A stretch of 5,573 nucleotides of DNA, taken from the NCBI GenBank assembly GCA_948750805.1, contig CAPZYV010000061.1, positions 1-5,573 of the forward strand, given 5' to 3'. The notes beneath the pieces are model-generated. The model did not search any database. It was not told where the DNA came from and saw only the letters and a list, made by a program, of their open reading frames with translations. Source of the stretch: an uncultured Bacilli bacterium (GTDB lineage Bacteria; Bacillota_I; Bacilli_A; RF39; UBA660). Shown here one piece after another: positions 4,267-5,573 of the stretch. How positions within the stretch are numbered: position 1 is the stretch's first letter; the number at the start of each line of letters is the position of its first letter. Position numbers and translations under genes: made by a program.

Positions 4267-5443
4267 TTTTAAAATAAATAAGAAAAAAATAATAGTTCTT
4301 TTATGTGCAGCCTTATTAATTGTAATTTTTAGTAATTTAAAAATAGATTGGTATATAAGATTTGTAATATTACCTTTTTCGGTTATGATAATTAGTTATA
4401 TTTACTTATTCGAAGAAGAAAAAGAATTAAATCAAAAGGCGTATTATTTATTAATTCCAATAGTACTAATTTTGATGAGTGATTTAATCCTCAAAATAGA
4501 TGAAAGCAACAAGTTTTTAAACGTAATTGTCTTACCAGTTTTACTAACAACCTTTTTTATGATGTTAACCAATAAAAACTTCTTTATTTCTAGTAAGATT
4601 ATAACTTGGGTATTTAAACTTTTTCCTAATAAGTTATTTAGTAATTTGAAATATTTAAAATCTAATGGTAGCAAAACTAAATCAAATAGAGCAGTAAATA
4701 TTTTTATGGGGATTATAATTGGCTGTGTTATTGGCTTAGTTATTTTGTCATTACTGACAAGTGCTGATGATTACTTTGAATATTTTATCCACAATATAAC
4801 AGGCTTATTTAAGCTGGATTTAGGAAATATTATACAATTTATTATATCTTTTATAGTATTGTTTAGTATTTTTATAAATATATCATTAAACAAAAATACT
4901 AAGATATCTAGTGCAAAGTATGATAAATTAGATTATGTAATGGTAACGATTATTCTGTCAATAATAAATGTTATATTTGTTTTATTCTTAGTTTCGGAGG
5001 TATCTCGCTTAACGACTAACTTTTTACAGTTACCAGTTAAATATACATACTCCAGCTATGCAAGAGAAGGTTTTTTCCAATTACTTTTTGTAACGGTAAT
5101 TAATTTTATTGTTATTATGTATCTTTTGTATAAAACAAAAATCATTGGTGAAAGTTCAAAAGTAAAAGGTTTAATTTTAGTACTTATAGGATTTTCTATG
5201 ATTTTAATATTTAATTCTTACTATCGTATGTTTTTATACATCAATCATTATGGGTTTACCATTTTAAGATTACAAGTTATTTTGTTTTTAGCAATGGAAT
5301 TTATTATATTTGGGATCTTAATAAAGAAAGTCTTAAAAGGTTTAAAATTTAAAGATGCATTAATATATTTTATAATTATTACTAGTTTTTATATTATAAA
5401 TATTTATACTTGTAATAGTGCATTTATTAAATTTATAGGTTAG
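4256..5443 (+). CDS. Polytopic membrane protein, DUF4153/DUF4173 type
   Basis: This 395-residue protein has about eleven predicted membrane helices. In residues from the ATG at 4256 they lie near 11-27, 32-51, 62-80, 88-104, 149-167, 190-209, 226-247, 273-292, 303-320, 339-356 and 367-384, with a lysine/asparagine-rich cytoplasmic loop at about 128-147. Marks that fit the family as I remember it are LLTSADDYFEYF (166-177), YSSYAREGFFQLL (265-277) and YRMFLYINHYGFTILRLQ (323-340). There is no signal peptide beyond the first helix, and no ATPase or catalytic motif. The start overlaps the end of the regulator gene by 11 bases, so translation is coupled. Biochemical function is unknown. Its place behind DUF2975 and the HTH gene suggests a membrane-stress or transport-related module under that regulator, but this is inference from context alone. 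Confidence 0.78.
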   Translation: MKSDFKINKKKIIVLLCAALLIVIFSNLKIDWYIRFVILPFSVMIISYIYLFEEEKELNQKAYYLLIPIVLILMSDLILKIDESNKFLNVIVLPVLLTTFFMMLTNKNFFISSKIITWVFKLFPNKLFSNLKYLKSNGSKTKSNRAVNIFMGIIIGCVIGLVILSLLTSADDYFEYFIHNITGLFKLDLGNIIQFIISFIVLFSIFINISLNKNTKISSAKYDKLDYVMVTIILSIINVIFVLFLVSEVSRLTTNFLQLPVKYTYSSYAREGFFQLLFVTVINFIVIMYLLYKTKIIGESSKVKGLILVLIGFSMILIFNSYYRMFLYINHYGFTILRLQVILFLAMEFIIFGILIKKVLKGLKFKDALIYFIIITSFYIINIYTCNSAFIKFIG

Positions 5444-5449
5444 ATAATT

Positions 5450-5570
5450 ATGGCAAACATAAATAACGAGAAAAGAAAATTTTATTAATAATGAATTATA
5501 TTTTAAAGTTGAAAATGGGATATATAAAATAATAAATAATTTGGAATTTAAAATACTAGGTATTATATGA
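5450..5570 (+). pseudogene. Candidate small gene broken by a one-base shift
   Basis: The ATG at 5450 is preceded by AGG (5437-5439), and the ten bases GATAATTATG before and including it are identical to those at the regulator start (4044-4053). The frame reads MANINNEKRKFY and stops at 5486-5488. Removing one T in the AAAATTTT run (5476-5483) would join it to the frame at 5484-5570, which continues INNELYFKVENGIYKIINN and ends in EFKILGII at the TGA at 5568, giving 39 residues. That second frame has no start codon of its own. In DNA this AT-rich, a stop-free run of that length with ordinary residue composition is suggestive but not proof. It could also be a sequencing error in a homopolymer, or chance. 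No family is recognised. Confidence 0.3.
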
Positions 5571-5573
5571 AAC

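Noticed and set aside
4444..4674. Minus-strand open frame inside the DUF4173-type gene
   Set aside because: It is antisense to a convincing membrane protein gene and has no supporting start signal.
1..5573. Mollicute genetic code (UGA as Trp)
   Set aside because: The 63-aa coat-like gene and the HTH gene end on TGA at natural family lengths, and Trp is encoded by TGG.
1..5573. CRISPR array, insertion sequence, tRNA or rRNA
   Set aside because: No regularly spaced direct repeats, transposase motifs, long terminal inverted repeats, tRNA cloverleaf or rRNA sequence was seen on either strand.

Overview
The window is about 75% A+T by eye. It carries a glmS gene with a self-cleaving glmS ribozyme in its leader, strong GGAGG/GGTGA ribosome binding sites, and a small gene pair resembling CotF-type spore coat proteins. 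This points to a low-GC, probably spore-forming Firmicute (Clostridia or an AT-rich Bacilli lineage). UGA is used as a stop and UGG as Trp, so it is not a mollicute with code 4. No mobile element, CRISPR array, tRNA or rRNA was seen.

Left edge (1-225, minus strand): two overlapping genes run leftwards out of the window. The first is a complete 63-residue spore-coat-like protein. The second is represented only by its start, with a good ribosome binding site inside its neighbour; its first residues look like a CotF-family coat protein.

226-2345: a divergent control region and glmS. A near-consensus promoter (TTGCAA, 17 bp, TATAAT) drives a leader of about 215 nt. The leader holds a glmS ribozyme with a cleavage site predicted between 362 and 363, and ends in a strong Shine-Dalgarno. 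GlmS itself is complete (603 aa) with its key residues in place. Glucosamine-6-phosphate should trigger leader cleavage and so limit its own synthesis.

2346-2693: there is no protein gene. Instead a strong promoter (TTGACA, 17 bp, TATTAT) lies about 30 nt after the glmS stop and is followed about 90 nt later by a clear intrinsic terminator. Between them are three hairpins and a run of five C. This has the form of a small RNA gene, which I do not recognise, and is the most interesting unexplained element here.

2694-3497: a stand-alone HAD-superfamily hydrolase of the YihX-like type, then a doubtful 24-codon hydrophobic ORF and an AT-rich terminator.

3542-5443: a compact module with its own promoter. 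It encodes a four-helix DUF2975 membrane protein, a 71-aa Cro/C1-type regulator and an approximately 11-helix membrane protein of the DUF4153/DUF4173 type. All three genes have the same GGTGA-N5-ATG start geometry. The regulator probably controls the operon, and the membrane proteins have no known function. Just downstream is what looks like a 39-codon gene broken by one extra base.
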